Positions 5,374 through 5,622 of a stretch of 5,622 nt of DNA are shown piece after piece. Origin of the DNA: Chlamydiota bacterium (lineage in GTDB: Bacteria > Chlamydiota > Chlamydiia > Chlamydiales > Rhabdochlamydiaceae); assembly GCA_011065235.1 (NCBI GenBank), contig JAAKFB010000128.1, positions 1 to 5,622 on the forward strand. The letters run 5' to 3'. The notes beneath the pieces are model-generated. The model had not been told where the DNA came from and did not search any database. It worked only from the letters and a program-made list of their open reading frames with translations. Made by a program: the position numbers and the translations under genes. Position 1 is the stretch's first letter, and each line of letters opens with the position of its first letter.

Positions 5374-5622
5374 ATGAGTGTGGCAAAAGGTCTTTGCCAT
5401 ACTGTGTATAAAAAACTCGTCTTTTTTTTACTTCTTGTTACTGCAGGATGGGCCCAGGATCCCTCGATCCTTTATCTGACATGGAAGGGCGATCCAGCAA
5501 CTACCATGACAGTCATGTGGCATACTACAACAGGGAATGGACCTTCTGCCGTCTATTATCAACATCCCGCTCAATCTACATGGCAAAAGAGCGAAGCCGT
5601 TTCTAAACCCCTTGCCCGTTCA
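5374..5622 (+). CDS. Secreted purple acid phosphatase-like metallophosphoesterase (N-terminal fragment)
   Basis: The frame is open from the ATG at 5374 to the right edge, giving 83 residues without a stop. Residues 13-28 (KKLVFFLLLVTAGWAQ) form a signal peptide with likely cleavage after Ala27. The mature part begins DPSILYLTWKGDP and continues TTMTVMWHTTT and AVYYQ, the pattern of the N-terminal fibronectin-like domain of purple acid phosphatases, which precedes a metallophosphoesterase domain. That catalytic domain would lie beyond the window, so no metal ligand can be checked. The start is unsure: the ATG lacks a Shine-Dalgarno sequence, while a GTG at 5404 would give a shorter, more typical signal peptide (MYKKLVFF...) and follows a hairpin whose loop carries AGG. 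The gene begins 17 bases after yajC and may be in its operon. Confidence 0.68.
   Translation, partial: MSVAKGLCHTVYKKLVFFLLLVTAGWAQDPSILYLTWKGDPATTMTVMWHTTTGNGPSAVYYQHPAQSTWQKSEAVSKPLARS
5377..5403 (+). repeat. Perfectly placed 11-bp inverted repeat (hairpin) at the 5' end of the phosphatase gene
   Basis: AGTGTGGCAAA (5377-5387) pairs over all 11 positions with TTTGCCATACT (5393-5403), with one G-T pair, around the loop AGGTC. No T-run follows, so it is not a standard intrinsic terminator for yajC. It fills the space between the ATG at 5374 and the GTG at 5404. It could be an mRNA structure controlling initiation or a protein-binding operator. Confidence 0.7.

Overview
The window looks like a piece of a chromosome from the phylum Chlamydiota, most likely an environmental (amoeba- or animal-associated) chlamydia rather than a member of the genus Chlamydia. 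The main evidence is a clear homologue of the chlamydial histone H1-like protein Hc1 (hctA), followed on the same strand by an RlmD/RumA-type RNA methyltransferase and yajC. As I recall, C. trachomatis keeps the same three genes next to each other. The placement below phylum level is inference.

Layout. Positions 1-984 (minus strand, running off the left edge) encode an unrecognised protein with two closely spaced N-terminal hydrophobic segments and a large soluble C-terminal part, a shape seen in chlamydial inclusion-membrane (Inc) proteins. Divergent to it, 1058-1588 (plus) encodes a small DUF2721-type membrane protein. Its 3' end overlaps by 39 bases, tail to tail, a two-gene minus-strand operon. 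In that operon an N-terminally membrane-anchored or exported protein with kinase-like motifs (2377-3222) is joined by an ATGA stop/start overlap to a class IV PLP aminotransferase (1550-2380).

Divergent to that operon, hctA (3322-3621, plus) has a strong ribosome binding site and ends in a textbook intrinsic terminator (3629-3654). Then come the rRNA uracil-5-methyltransferase (3683-4918), yajC (4979-5356) and the start of a secreted purple-acid-phosphatase-like enzyme (from 5374, running off the right edge).

The right half holds core functions: nucleoid compaction in the infectious developmental form (Hc1), ribosome modification (RlmD) and protein export (YajC). The left half is lineage-specific and membrane-associated. 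The points most worth a second look are the kinase-like exported protein coupled to an aminotransferase, the candidate Inc-like protein, and an 11-bp hairpin lying exactly between two possible start codons of the terminal phosphatase gene. I see no tRNA, rRNA, CRISPR array, insertion sequence or prophage gene.
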